Source of the DNA: Romanomermis culicivorax
Lineage: Eukaryota; Nematoda; Enoplea; Mermithida; Mermithidae
Assembly: GCA_963922205.1 (NCBI GenBank)
Contig: CAWUHX010000029.1
Span: 186,001-250,000, forward strand
Direction: 5' to 3'
Length of the DNA: 64,000 nt
How positions within the stretch are numbered: position 1 is the stretch's first letter; each line of letters begins with the position of its first letter. The position numbers were made by a program, and so were the translations under genes. The notes under the pieces were generated by a model. That model saw only the letters and a list, made by a program, of their open reading frames with translations. It searched no databases and was not told the origin of the DNA. Of the stretch, positions 54,881-64,000 are shown piece by piece.

Positions 54881-55138
54881 TTAAGGTGGCACGTAAGGCG
54901 GCGGCTCCCGTTGTTGCGGACTAGTATGTTTAGGTCGCGGACTGCGGCCGTCGTGGTGCTTAACGGCCAAACCGCTCGGTTCGAACGGCGGCGGTGCCCT
55001 GTAGAGCGGATTTTCGTCGAAATCTTGCAGCAAAGGTTTAGTAGTCATTTCTGTTTCGTCCAACGTGGTGGGCGGTTTTTTGACTTGGCGACCGACAGAC
55101 AAGGGAGATTGATAACCGACCGGGTAATAGCTCTGCTC
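54881..55138 (-). CDS. DAG1: Dystroglycan, last coding exon (cytoplasmic C-terminus)
   Basis: 86 codons including stop. It starts in phase 0 after an acceptor ending ATCAACAG. The sequence carries Pro-rich 'RAPPPFEPSG' and ends 'REPPPYVPP' followed by TAA. The PPxY motif at the extreme C-terminus is the binding site for the dystrophin/utrophin WW-EF-hand module, and Pro-rich stretches bind SH3 adaptors in vertebrates. This ending is diagnostic for beta-dystroglycan. The exon carries no lesions, so the gene looks functional here. Confidence 0.93.
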   Translation of the reverse strand, partial: EQSYYPVGYQSPLSVGRQVKKPPTTLDETEMTTKPLLQDFDENPLYRAPPPFEPSGLAVKHHDGRSPRPKHTSPQQREPPPYVPP

Positions 55139-55719
55139 CTGTTGATAAAATTGACCCTTACTGGATTGTTAAATGCATATGGTGAGGAGAGACGTAACCT
55201 GTTGGACTTATGCACAGACTAGACCGTTTGCATTTTGTCTTCAGTTATTCAACCAACTACAGTTTATTGAGTCGAAATTTCACAAGTAAATTATTTCGAT
55301 AACTGTTGAACAGAACTTATTCAGAGTGAACTACCAATTTGCGTCAATTTTCGCTCTAATACTATTACTAAACAAGGGGTGAACGTTATATTTACAATTA
55401 TTGCAATCGCACTTTGATTTGCATTATCAAAATCATACGTTTTCTACAATATTTTTGCTGTTGGCGAGCTATGCGAACCAACAGGAATTAATATGTTAAA
55501 GATCAACGTGAATTCGTCGCATTACCTCCGCGATTCGACGTAGAAAGATTTCAGTAAGTAAAATAAATCTTGGCTCTAATGCGACAAAGGATTGTGCATT
55601 TTGATAGTATATTACTGTAATCATTGATAGAGTAATTTGCCATTTGACAAATGCTCCAAAACATGCTTTTTGGAAGCAACCCTAAGGAACGTTTTATCTA
55701 TGATTCAAGCTTCCCGTAC

Positions 55720-55925
55720 CGAAATGGGTGCTTGCGATTTGGCGCCACAGCTATTGGCCGGTAAGGCGTTAGTCATGGAATCATACGCACTAAGTTGAGT
55801 GGCGAAATCCGGCGGAGCCAATGGGGGTTTTTCATCTTTCAGCAACATCGGTACGTGCGACACGGATTTAAGAACTAAATCTTCGTCTACGTGATCCACT
55901 TCATCCGGGAAAATAACGGGCGCTC
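55720..55925 (-). CDS. DAG1: Dystroglycan, penultimate exon (cytoplasmic tail)
   Basis: 206 bp, entered after acceptor CGATATTCAG in phase 1 and left at donor TCG/GTACGG in phase 0. It encodes 'APVIFPDEVDHVDEDLVL' and 'LLKDEKPPLAPPDFATQ', which correspond to the conserved juxtamembrane-distal segment of beta-dystroglycan (acidic patch, then Pro-rich motif). The intron to the last exon is 581 bp. Confidence 0.9.
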
Positions 55926-56194
55926 CTGAATATCGATAATCTTTGCGATACTGCCATGATTCACTTACGGAAAGATACTAAGGAACTAACGTAAAATTCA
56001 AATCAGACGAAAATGTAGAGCACTCTTTTTTGAGTGTGAATAGCAAGAACCTTACTCCAATGATGATTTTATTTTTTTTATCATCTTTCACAGCATGTTT
56101 TTCGAAATATTAGCGGAGTCTAAAAAACGAGACGTTTGACTCTCGTTTCAACAATGCTGGGTATTTCGTGGAAATTAATTTTCCGTCGACTAAC

Positions 56195-56521
56195 CTTTCG
56201 AAACAAAAGCACTACGGGGATCGCCGCCGTTTATCAATAAACTGGAATGCTTCTTCGATCGTCTACTTTTGCGAAAAAGTACGCACGCGACCACAACAGC
56301 AATACACAATAAAAAGGAGATGATAAGAATGGGTAGAATCGTGGCCAAAAATAGATTGGCCGATAACACCTGACCGACGCCGCCGGCGTCGGATTTGGTC
56401 CATGGACCATCGCTACTACTTGTGACCGATGGTGGCAGCGGACTTTCGGTCGTTGATTTTGTGGGTGATACGTCAGCGCTCGGAAATATAACCGGTGTCA
56501 AGGATGATCGTTCCGCGCAAT
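56195..56521 (-). CDS. DAG1: Dystroglycan exon with the transmembrane segment
   Basis: 327 bp, phase 1 at both ends (acceptor CGCAAAAG, donor AAAG/GTTAGT). After a Ser/Thr/Pro-rich extracellular stem ('SPTKSTTESPLPPSVTSSSD') comes a membrane segment 'LFLATILPILIISFLLCIAV' continuing to VACVLF, then a basic stop-transfer and juxtamembrane stretch 'RKSRRSKKHSS'. In vertebrates this basic segment binds ezrin and acts in nuclear import. The acceptor's pyrimidine tract is weak; the choice rests on frame and on the resulting 'DCAERS' continuity. Introns are 269 bp downstream and 362 bp upstream. Confidence 0.88.
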
Positions 56522-56883
56522 CTTTTGCGAATTTTCTCATAACCGAAACGAAGGGAAAATCTAAAAACGAAATTGAGGATTTTCACATTCTGTAGATTTT
56601 ATCAGAAGAATTTAATTAGTCATATTGTTGAATTATCATAAAAGTAAAGATAAGTTTTTAGCGAACGCGTTTACATTCTGCAAACTCAATAACCAGTTTT
56701 CTAATAATTACAGAACTAACAGTACAATGAAATCAGTTAAAACTTCCAAAATCGCATACGTTCCCAAAAATATGAAAAATTGGTCGGGAATTTTTTTTTG
56801 AATTCAAACTTTCAGGTTCGTGCAGCAATAGCAATGCGCGAGAAAATTAAAATTCATTTTTTCTTCATTATAATGACACTCAC

Positions 56884-57219
56884 CGTTCAGATTCATGCGA
56901 TCGCGAAACAACGTTAATTGTTGCGTTTTAAATAAAACATCAACTTGCTGTTGAGGACAGTCTTTGTTCAATAGACTAGTATTGCTCCAGCGAATCAAAA
57001 CGTTCTCGTCGCTTTTTGAAATATCATTTACCCGAACGTTACTGGCGTCCGAATCGCCCAAATTTTGCGCTAAACGTTTTACGAATAAAACTTGCTTTTC
57101 GATATTGGACATGAATTGATCGTAAGGCGTATTCAGCGTGACCAAATACTCGTGGTTCAACGTTTTGTATGTAATTCTCGGTTGAATGTTTACCGTAAAA
57201 ACATCATGAGCCGAATTAC
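56884..57219 (-). CDS. DAG1: Dystroglycan exon of the extracellular alpha/beta boundary domain
   Basis: 336 bp, acceptor CTTGTTTACAG, donor AACG/GTGAGT. It encodes the SEA-like / peptidase S72 domain: 'FMSNIEKQVLFVKRLAQNLG', 'VRVNDISKSDENVLIRWSNT', 'KDCPQQQVDVLF'. In vertebrates this domain contains the Gly-Ser cleavage site that separates alpha- and beta-dystroglycan; here the corresponding position reads SDENVLIRW without Gly-Ser. Dystroglycan links laminin-type matrix to the dystrophin complex. The upstream intron contains Gypsy C, whose LTR begins about 50 bp from the acceptor. Earlier exons lie beyond the window. Confidence 0.9.
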
Positions 57220-57268
57220 CTGTAAACAAGAACTGTTGTGGAGCAATTTGACGTATTTGTAAAGCTCG

Positions 57269-57820
57269 TGTCGTTTGCGAAAAAGATCGGCAAGTTTGAT
57301 TTGGAAAGATCGTGACGAGACCACCGAAGAGGCGTGGCTACAATGTGAAGAAATTATGAAAGTGTTCTAGTTAGTCTTTGCGTTGTACTGTAGCCGAACG
57401 GTTGTGTTTTTTGGTGTTTGTCTGAAAAGTGTGTGGCGGCTTTGTACATTAGTAAATTGTGTGAAAAGTCTGTTCTAAGTTAAGTCAAACTATTTGGAAA
57501 ATAGTTTGAGTGAGCGAGTAAAACTCCTAAGCGGTTAAGAATTTACGGCGCGAGTTCCGGCATCCGAAAACCTTTGACGACCTGAGCGAAGATCCCTGGA
57601 TAAAATTGACACAGCGCTCTCTACGAGCCCGTCAATCTCCTGCGTTCGACTATCGTTGCGTTGATTCCGTAAAACACTCCGAGTGTTTCGTCTACAGCGT
57701 TCCGCACGCTCTTCTACGTTCCGTACGTCTCTTCTAAACGCGCGATAAATCGTCGAGCTACACAGCTAATTTCTCATCTGCGTTCCGTCGTCTACTCTCC
57801 TCAATTTCTCACGCACGACA
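57269..57820 (+). repeat. Gypsy C 5' LTR (proposed limits)
   Basis: Proposed from TGTCGTTTGCG (57269) to CACGACA (57820), giving perfect 6-bp inverted ends TGTCGT/ACGACA, about 552 bp. Five bases (TAATT) separate it from the PBS. The limits are inferred without the 3' LTR; preceding bases GCTCG are the predicted target duplication. Confidence 0.6.
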
Positions 57821-57825
57821 TAATT

Positions 57826-57840
57826 TGGTGACCGTACCAG
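57826..57840 (+). other. Gypsy C primer-binding site
   Basis: TGGTGACCGTACCAG just after the LTR. Same 15 bases as in the TRIM at 42340. The matching tRNA is not assigned. Confidence 0.75.
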
Positions 57841-57860
57841 CTCGTCTAAAGGTTGAGAAA

Positions 57861-60800
57861 ATGCCGAAATTTGCGAAAAATCGAAAATCCGAAAAAATGG
57901 AAGAAAACCGCACGCGTCGCTCAACTGCGCTCGGTTACGAAAAAGGTTTCTACAAGAAACTAGCGAATCCCGAAAACCGAGAAATCGAAAATTTCGACTG
58001 CGAAAACGCGAATCTACCGCTTCTCTACGAAGCAGATAAGCGTAATTTCGATCTACCGGAAACGTCTGCTCCGCTAAAAACGCGAAAAACCTCGCGATCT
58101 CTATCTCCGAAAATCGTCGAAAACTGAAAATTCAACTTTCTAAAACCGAAACCGAAGGATACCGATCCTCGAAAAATCTTCGATAATGACGCGTACATCG
58201 ACGTAATGCAAAAATGTGATGCCGAAATGATAAATTTTCGTGGCGACGCTACTAACGCGTTAAGCGAAATCGTAACTATCACGACTCAACAGCGAAAACT
58301 TCTCGATGAGTTTAAAACCGAAATCGAAGCGATGCGAGCTCAGAAAGAAGAGCTAACGAAACCGAATGTTCCTGAAATCGAAAATATCGCGAGACCTACG
58401 AGCTCTTACGCTCAGTCTCAGAAATCGAATAAACCGAAAAACATCACTAGCGATCGAAAAAGTCAACTTAGTTTTCGTGGTATAATCGACGATGATGATG
58501 ATCTAATCATCCCGACTCAAACGTTTGACCGCTCTAATGCGCTAAACGCGCTAAACTCTCAGATAAATTTTCCGTCTATCCCACCTTCTCAGGTGCATAG
58601 ATCTTTCGCCGACGACGAAACGAGAATTAAGACTATCTGTAAAAAGATAGCGCCGCAAAAACTAGATAATTCGACTCGAAATCAACAAGTTTTGAAATTC
58701 TTCATTGCACTCGAAAACGAGTTCGGCCTTGATGCGTCTGAGTATGTGAAACTTCACACGTTGCGTCGCTTGACTTGCGATGGTGCTCTGAACACCATAC
58801 GAGATGTCCGATCCTACGATGAAGCGAAACAGATTCTGATGTGTATGAATGCACCGAATTGCGACCAAGATACGCTCCAATGCGAGCTCCAGTCTATCGC
58901 TCCTTTTGAAACCGAAGATCCGTCAGCCTTCTTGAATCGAATCAGTACCTACGTACATCTACTGTACTATGACAGAAGCGCTCAGTATCGCCATAGAAAA
59001 GTTATCACAACTTTTCTTTGGAAAATGCCGGAAATTTACAGAGTCTCGATTGACGCGAGTACTCTAGAAACGATCACTGACTTAGCTATAGCCGTCGCGA
59101 AAGTTCAGAAAATCCAGCGAGCCAATAAACAGTCGACTGTCAGAGTAGAACAACCTATACTGGTTAACACACTCGAAAATCGGTCGGAAGAGCAACCAGC
59201 TAAATCGCGCTTCAGAGATGATTCGAAACCTCGATTCAGAGATAACTCTCAATCCCGAAACAGAGACGACTCTAGACAGCGAAATAGCGTGAGATTTCAA
59301 GAAAATTCGACTCTAGCGAAAACGAAAGAATTGGAAGAAAGCATAAAACGAGTCCTAGAAAAGTTCGGAATCCGAGAAAATTCGCAAAACGCTAACAATT
59401 TCGAAAATCAAAGATCGCGATTCGATCGCGGGACGAGTCCGAACTTTCGGAATAGAGAAAACATTCCTATACGGGATTTCTCTCAGAATCGAAATTTCCA
59501 ACGAAATCAGTCACGTGAACGACCGGTAAAATATTGCACCTATCATGGTCAGTGTAAACACGACAGCTCCGAATGCTATCAATTGAAACCACAGGCTTCT
59601 CAGCCTCGTCAACAGCAACCGAATCATCAATGGCAAAATAACCATAATTGGCGTCCTCGTTTTCAACAAAATAGGCGTAACTACACGCTCAATCAGAATC
59701 AAAATTTTGATCGAAATAACCGATTTTTCAATCGCGATAATCGAAACTATCAGAGAGATGTTGCAAACATTTCTCTCTGCGATTCCGAATCCCGACAAGA
59801 AAAGATAATCGAAAAGCACTACTACTATCTGATGAACAACTCACAGTCTATACAGACTCAGCCAACTTCTCCGAAATCTTCGCAACAAGTTTTGTCATCA
59901 GAAACCAAAACGGTGTCCAACTCACCTAAACCTTTCGTTCTGATGAAACCGACGACTAGTACAGCTAATATGCTTGAACCGACAGAAGCTTCTAAAGCTA
60001 CAAACTTCTTCGTCGCTCCGGGAATCACTGATTTCACAATCGAAAAACCTACTGAACCGTGGATCGCGAGATCTAGCGTGTGTCGAATCGAAGAATGTTC
60101 GCAAAAAGACATCAAACTGCTGAGCTTGTACGCTCCTACTCCTGCTTTTCATATCGATGCCGAAATCGGAAAAACCAAAACAAAAGCGTTAATCGATACC
60201 GGTGCTCAGTGCTCAGTCATTTCCTCATGTCTAGCTCAACGCTCTTTGGGGATTGACTATGATACGTTGGAAACATCCGCGCAGATAAAAGTAGCCGACG
60301 GTGCTATCGTCGATGCCAGAGGTCCGATAATCTTCAAAATCAGCTCATCTTTTGGAACGCATCTAGTACGATGCTGGATTCTACCTACTACAGGAGAGCA
60401 ATGCCTCCTAGGAACCGATTTCCTAGTGCATCCGAGTGTTCGAGCCGTAATTAACTTTCGCCAAAATTTCATCAGAATCGGAGACGTTCAACAAGAACTA
60501 AACCTAGTTTTGAAACCGATCGAAAAAGCGCCCTATGACGAAGTATTTTCAAATACTTCTACGGGACAAAGTCAAACGCAAATCGTAAAAATCGACAGAT
60601 CGCTACCGATTTTGAATATCTCATCATGCTACGTAGAACCGAATTGTCAGACTTGGGTAAACGGGAAAGTCTTCCCTTTCACAAACGAAAGTTTCAAAAG
60701 CGTCATAGTTCAACCCGTGAACTTCGGAAAAGAAAACTGCGAATATCCGATCGAACTTGCGATAATCAACATAACTGAGGGCAAATGTCCACTATTATTC

Positions 60801-63800
60801 GTCAATAATAGTGCGAACGGTATCCATCTGCAACCTAACCAGCTCATCGCTGAGGTTAAATTCAAACTTGAAGAATCGAAAATGACCGTCGCGTCGCTAA
60901 ATGATCATGAAGAAGACTATGAGCCAGCAACGTTGGTTAAAGACCAGTCAACTATGTCGGAAGAAGAAAAACTTCAACATGCTCTCAAAAAAATGACCGA
61001 AAAGTCGAATATCGACGATGAAGATAGAAAAATCGCTATCGAAGTCTTCAAGCAGTATCGTGATGTTTTCAGTCTCCCTGGAGATCAGCCTACTCTCACT
61101 CACGAGTTAACGGTCTCTATAGACACCGGTGATGCAAAACCAGTCGCGAAACACTACTATCGTGCGCCGATTGAGCAAAGACCAATGGTTCGTCAGAAAA
61201 TCCAAGAAATGCTAGAAAAAGGCCTCATCGAACCTTCGCAATCACCGTGGGCAGCGCCTATGTTTCTGGTAACGAAAAAAGATGGAAGTTGGAGACCCGT
61301 AGTCGACTATAGAGGTATAAATGAAGTTACTCCTAGCGATAAGTTTCCGATCCCGAGAATCGATGACTATCTAGATGCTTTAGGCAATGCAAGATTTTTC
61401 TCAACTCTAGACTTAAAAGCAGGGTACTGGCAAATCCCTTTAGACATCACTTCACGTGATAAAACTACTTTCGTCAGTCAAGAAGGCTTGTTTCGTTTCA
61501 AAGTTCTACCTTTCGGTTTGAAAAACGCTCCTGCTGAATTTCAAAGATTAATGGAACGGATCCTGCATCCATACATCTGGAAAATCTGTTTGGTCTATAT
61601 CGACGATATCATAGTCTTTTCGCAAACATACAACGATCATCTAGCACATATCCAACTGATCTTTGATGCTCTCCGTGACGCGAATCTAACACTAAGACCA
61701 GATAAATGTGATTTCGTACCGAAACAAGTAAAGTTTCTTGGACATTTGCTAAGTGAAAATGGAATCTCGCCTGATCCCGAAAAGGTCTCCGCGATCGTAA
61801 ACTATGAAATGCCAAAAACGGTCAAAGATCTTCAAAGTTTTTTGGGCCTAGTCCAATGGTGTAGACGATTCATACCGAATCTTGCCACTCACTCGCGACC
61901 GCTCTATCAACTTCTACGAAAAAATGCGAAATATGAGATAAGCGAAGAACATCGTACAGCGTTTAACGAGATTAAAACATCTCTAACCTCAACTCCTTTC
62001 TTGCGATATCCTGTCTATAACGACGAAAAATCGAAATTCATCATTCAAACTGATGCTAGCACAACTGCTATTGGTGGGATTTTGTATCAAGAAAATGAAA
62101 CTGATCAATGGGTCATCGCGTATAATAGTAGAGTTTTGTCTGACGTAGAAACCCGCTACAGTACGACTGAGCGCGAATGTCTAGCAATCGTAGAAGCTTT
62201 CCGTTGGTACAGACACTATGTCTATGGTCAAAAAGTAACGGTCAGAACTGATCATAAACCTTTGCAATGGATCAAAGAGGAAAAACATCGAAACTCGCGA
62301 CTTCAGAACTTGGCAATAAAGCTTCAAGACTACGACTATCGTGTTGAATATGTAAAAGGTAAAGAAAATGCTTGTGCTGATTTTTTATCACGAAATGAAC
62401 CTCGCGCTAAAGTAAAGCCAAAGACTAGCGAAGAAGTAACGGAAGAAATATTCAGACCGACATTTCGCGAAGCAAAAAAGACTGTCGCAGCGGCCATAAC
62501 AAGGTCAATGACGCAAAAAGAAGAAAGAAGTAAAGTGCCGAAGTTCGAAGAAGACTTTCAACAGCCTGAGAAACGGCTAGTAACTATAGAATCACCGGAA
62601 GAAATCAAACAAGCTCAAAGAAAAGACCCGTACATCGCGAAGTTGATAAAAGTCCTAGAACAAAAGCAAATCTCTACGATTTCATCTGCCTTCCATACCG
62701 AAAACGAAATAGTGTACCGAACATCGAAACAAGCTAACACAGCTTCCGCGATAGTAGTTCCAACTACTCTGATTGAAAGTGTTTTGTATCAATTCCATGG
62801 AGCAAAGATTTTGAGCCATCAAGGTCACAGACGCACTACAGCAATGATTCGTCAGCATTTCTGGTGGCCGAAAATGGAAGAATCGATAATAAAGTGGATC
62901 AAAACGTGTAAAACATGTCAACAAACAACTTCTCAGTTGCCGAAACCACCTCCTTTGATGCCGATACAACCGAAATATCCATTTGAAATCGTGGCGACCG
63001 ACATAGTAAACATATCCCCTTTGGGTGAGAAAAGATCATACGTCATCGTATTTCAAGACTACTTCACTAAATGGGTAAGCGCTCATTTGATTCCGGATCA
63101 AAAAGCTGCAACTATAGTCGAAAGTTTCGTAAACAATGTAGTTTTGGTTCATGGCAGCCGGAAACATCTTCTATCAGATCAGGGTTCAGGATTCACTTCA
63201 AACTTGATGAAAGACATCGCGAAACTCCTAAAAGTTCAGAAAATCAATACCACTGCGTATCACCCGCAATGTAATGGAATGGTCGAAAGATTCAATCAAA
63301 CGTTGATTTCGCAACTAAAGAAATTCACCGCTGAAGACCCCGATAATTGGGAACGATATCTACCTTTCGCGACTTTCGCCTATAACGCTGTTCCTCACAC
63401 AGCTACTCACTTTTCTCCGTTTCGACTTTTGCGAGGGTACGAACCCAGAATCGCTATAGATTTCGACTGCGCGAAAAGTCTAACGTTACCGCTAAACTAC
63501 GATGCGTATCAGTATATCTTCACGCAAGCGCAACTAACGCTATATAACGAAGTTTTCGAAAACTTAAAAAACGCATCCGAATCACATAAACGATACTTCG
63601 ATAAAAAAGCGAACGACCAAAAATACGATCTAAACGATCTCATACTGTTGCTTAACAACAAAAAAGCAACTAAAATCGATAAAGACTATATCGGACCCTT
63701 CGTAGTGGTCGAAAACTCCGAAATTTCGAAAAACGTCATAACTATCGATAGTTTAGATTGTCCCGGACAATCTCAGAAAGTCTCACTTTCTCGCGTAAAG

Positions 63801-63875
63801 CCATACATGCCTCGCACGGCATCGGCAATTTTAGAAACGGAAGACAATGGTCCTCCAAAAATTTGTAAACATTAA
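57861..63875 (+). CDS. Gypsy C gag-pol polyprotein
   Basis: From Met 57861 one frame continues to TAA at 63873, interrupted only by TGA at 58125-58127; the uninterrupted part from Met 58206 is 1,889 residues. Counting from 58206: gag helical region and capsid, then an Arg/Asn-rich basic region (about 330-520) holding the zinc motif '[15 protein letters not shown]' (about 443-457), protease '[13 protein letters not shown]' (about 660), RT 'VDYRGINE' and catalytic '[10 protein letters not shown]' (about 1130), RNase H 'QTDAS' (about 1280), integrase HHCC ('[11 protein letters not shown]', 'CKTCQQ'), and DDE residues in 'VATDIVNI', '[10 protein letters not shown]' and '[10 protein letters not shown]' (about 1598, 1657, 1690). 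A GPY/F tail 'YIGPFVVVE' closes it. All catalytic residues are present. Gag and pol share one frame, with no frameshift site needed. Confidence 0.92.
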
Positions 63876-64000
63876 AATTAATATTTTTGATATATTTCAA
63901 CTAACTCTAATTTTTAATTTTGATAAATAAAGTCTAACTATTTAATATTTTTGAGCAAAGCGATGAGTACAAATTTTCGAATATTTAAAAATGCGCAAAA
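63876..64000 (+). other. Gypsy C 3' untranslated region
   Basis: AT-rich, with 'GATAAATAAAGTC' at about 63923. The LTR start TGTCGTTTGCG does not appear before the window ends. Confidence 0.5.

Larger units (their letters stand above)
57269..64000 (+). mobile_element. Gypsy C: Ty3/Gypsy retrotransposon, nearly intact, runs off the window
   Basis: 5' LTR, PBS, and one long gag-pol frame are present; the 3' LTR is beyond 64000. It lies antisense in an intron of dystroglycan. Codon use (many CGA, TCG, GAA AAC words) differs sharply from the older elements, and there is only one in-frame stop, so it is the youngest autonomous element here. No env between integrase and the window end. Confidence 0.85.

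Overview
The window is a transposon-dense stretch of an animal nuclear genome. The only host gene I can support is the 3' end of dystroglycan, on the minus strand at 54.9-57.2 kb. It is split by short GT-AG introns and ends in the PPPY motif that binds dystrophin WW domains, which makes the organism a metazoan. The mobile elements (Polinton, Ty3/Gypsy with env, hAT, a CR1/L2-like LINE with a PHD-finger ORF1) suggest an invertebrate. I cannot name the phylum. No rRNA, tRNA or CRISPR feature was seen.

Layout from left to right. 1.0-6.3 kb: a decayed Polinton/adintovirus-type element (conserved ORF, integrase with a chromodomain-like tail, adenovirus-type protease, minor capsid and small virion proteins). 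Its protease gene is split by a 774-bp solo LTR with a 4-bp target duplication. 6.3-7.3 kb: tandem and palindromic repeats. 8.03-18.24 kb: Gypsy A, plus strand, about 10.2 kb, with a 4-kb leader carrying an array of TGACGTCA-like repeats; it is dead. 18-32 kb: non-coding DNA with hAT-type elements (8-bp duplications), a long foldback and LINE fragments. 32.5-37.5 kb: a LINE whose ORF1 PHD finger is split by a hAT MITE. 38.3-42.1 kb: nested repeats.

42.1-53.3 kb is bracketed by inverted copies of one minisatellite. It holds a 382-bp TRIM, an inverted partial second copy of Gypsy A (42.85-48.0 kb) and, joined to it at a short homology, a GC-rich segment (48.0-52.1 kb) with the unusual minus-strand order gag, spliced unknown exon, then one reading frame encoding an envelope-like glycoprotein whose cytoplasmic tail is a retropepsin-like domain. 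That segment is the best candidate for an undescribed arrangement. Last come dystroglycan and Gypsy C (57.27 kb to beyond the window), which has a 1,889-codon open gag-pol frame and lies antisense about 50 bp upstream of a dystroglycan splice acceptor.

The parts interact. The TRIM carries the same 15-nt primer-binding site as Gypsy C and so may be mobilised by that family. The two Gypsy A copies share dead integrase codons and are nearly identical in their 3' halves but not their 5' halves; a templated inverted insertion marks the step, which points to copying between them as DNA. All homology calls rest on motifs read by eye; no database search was run.
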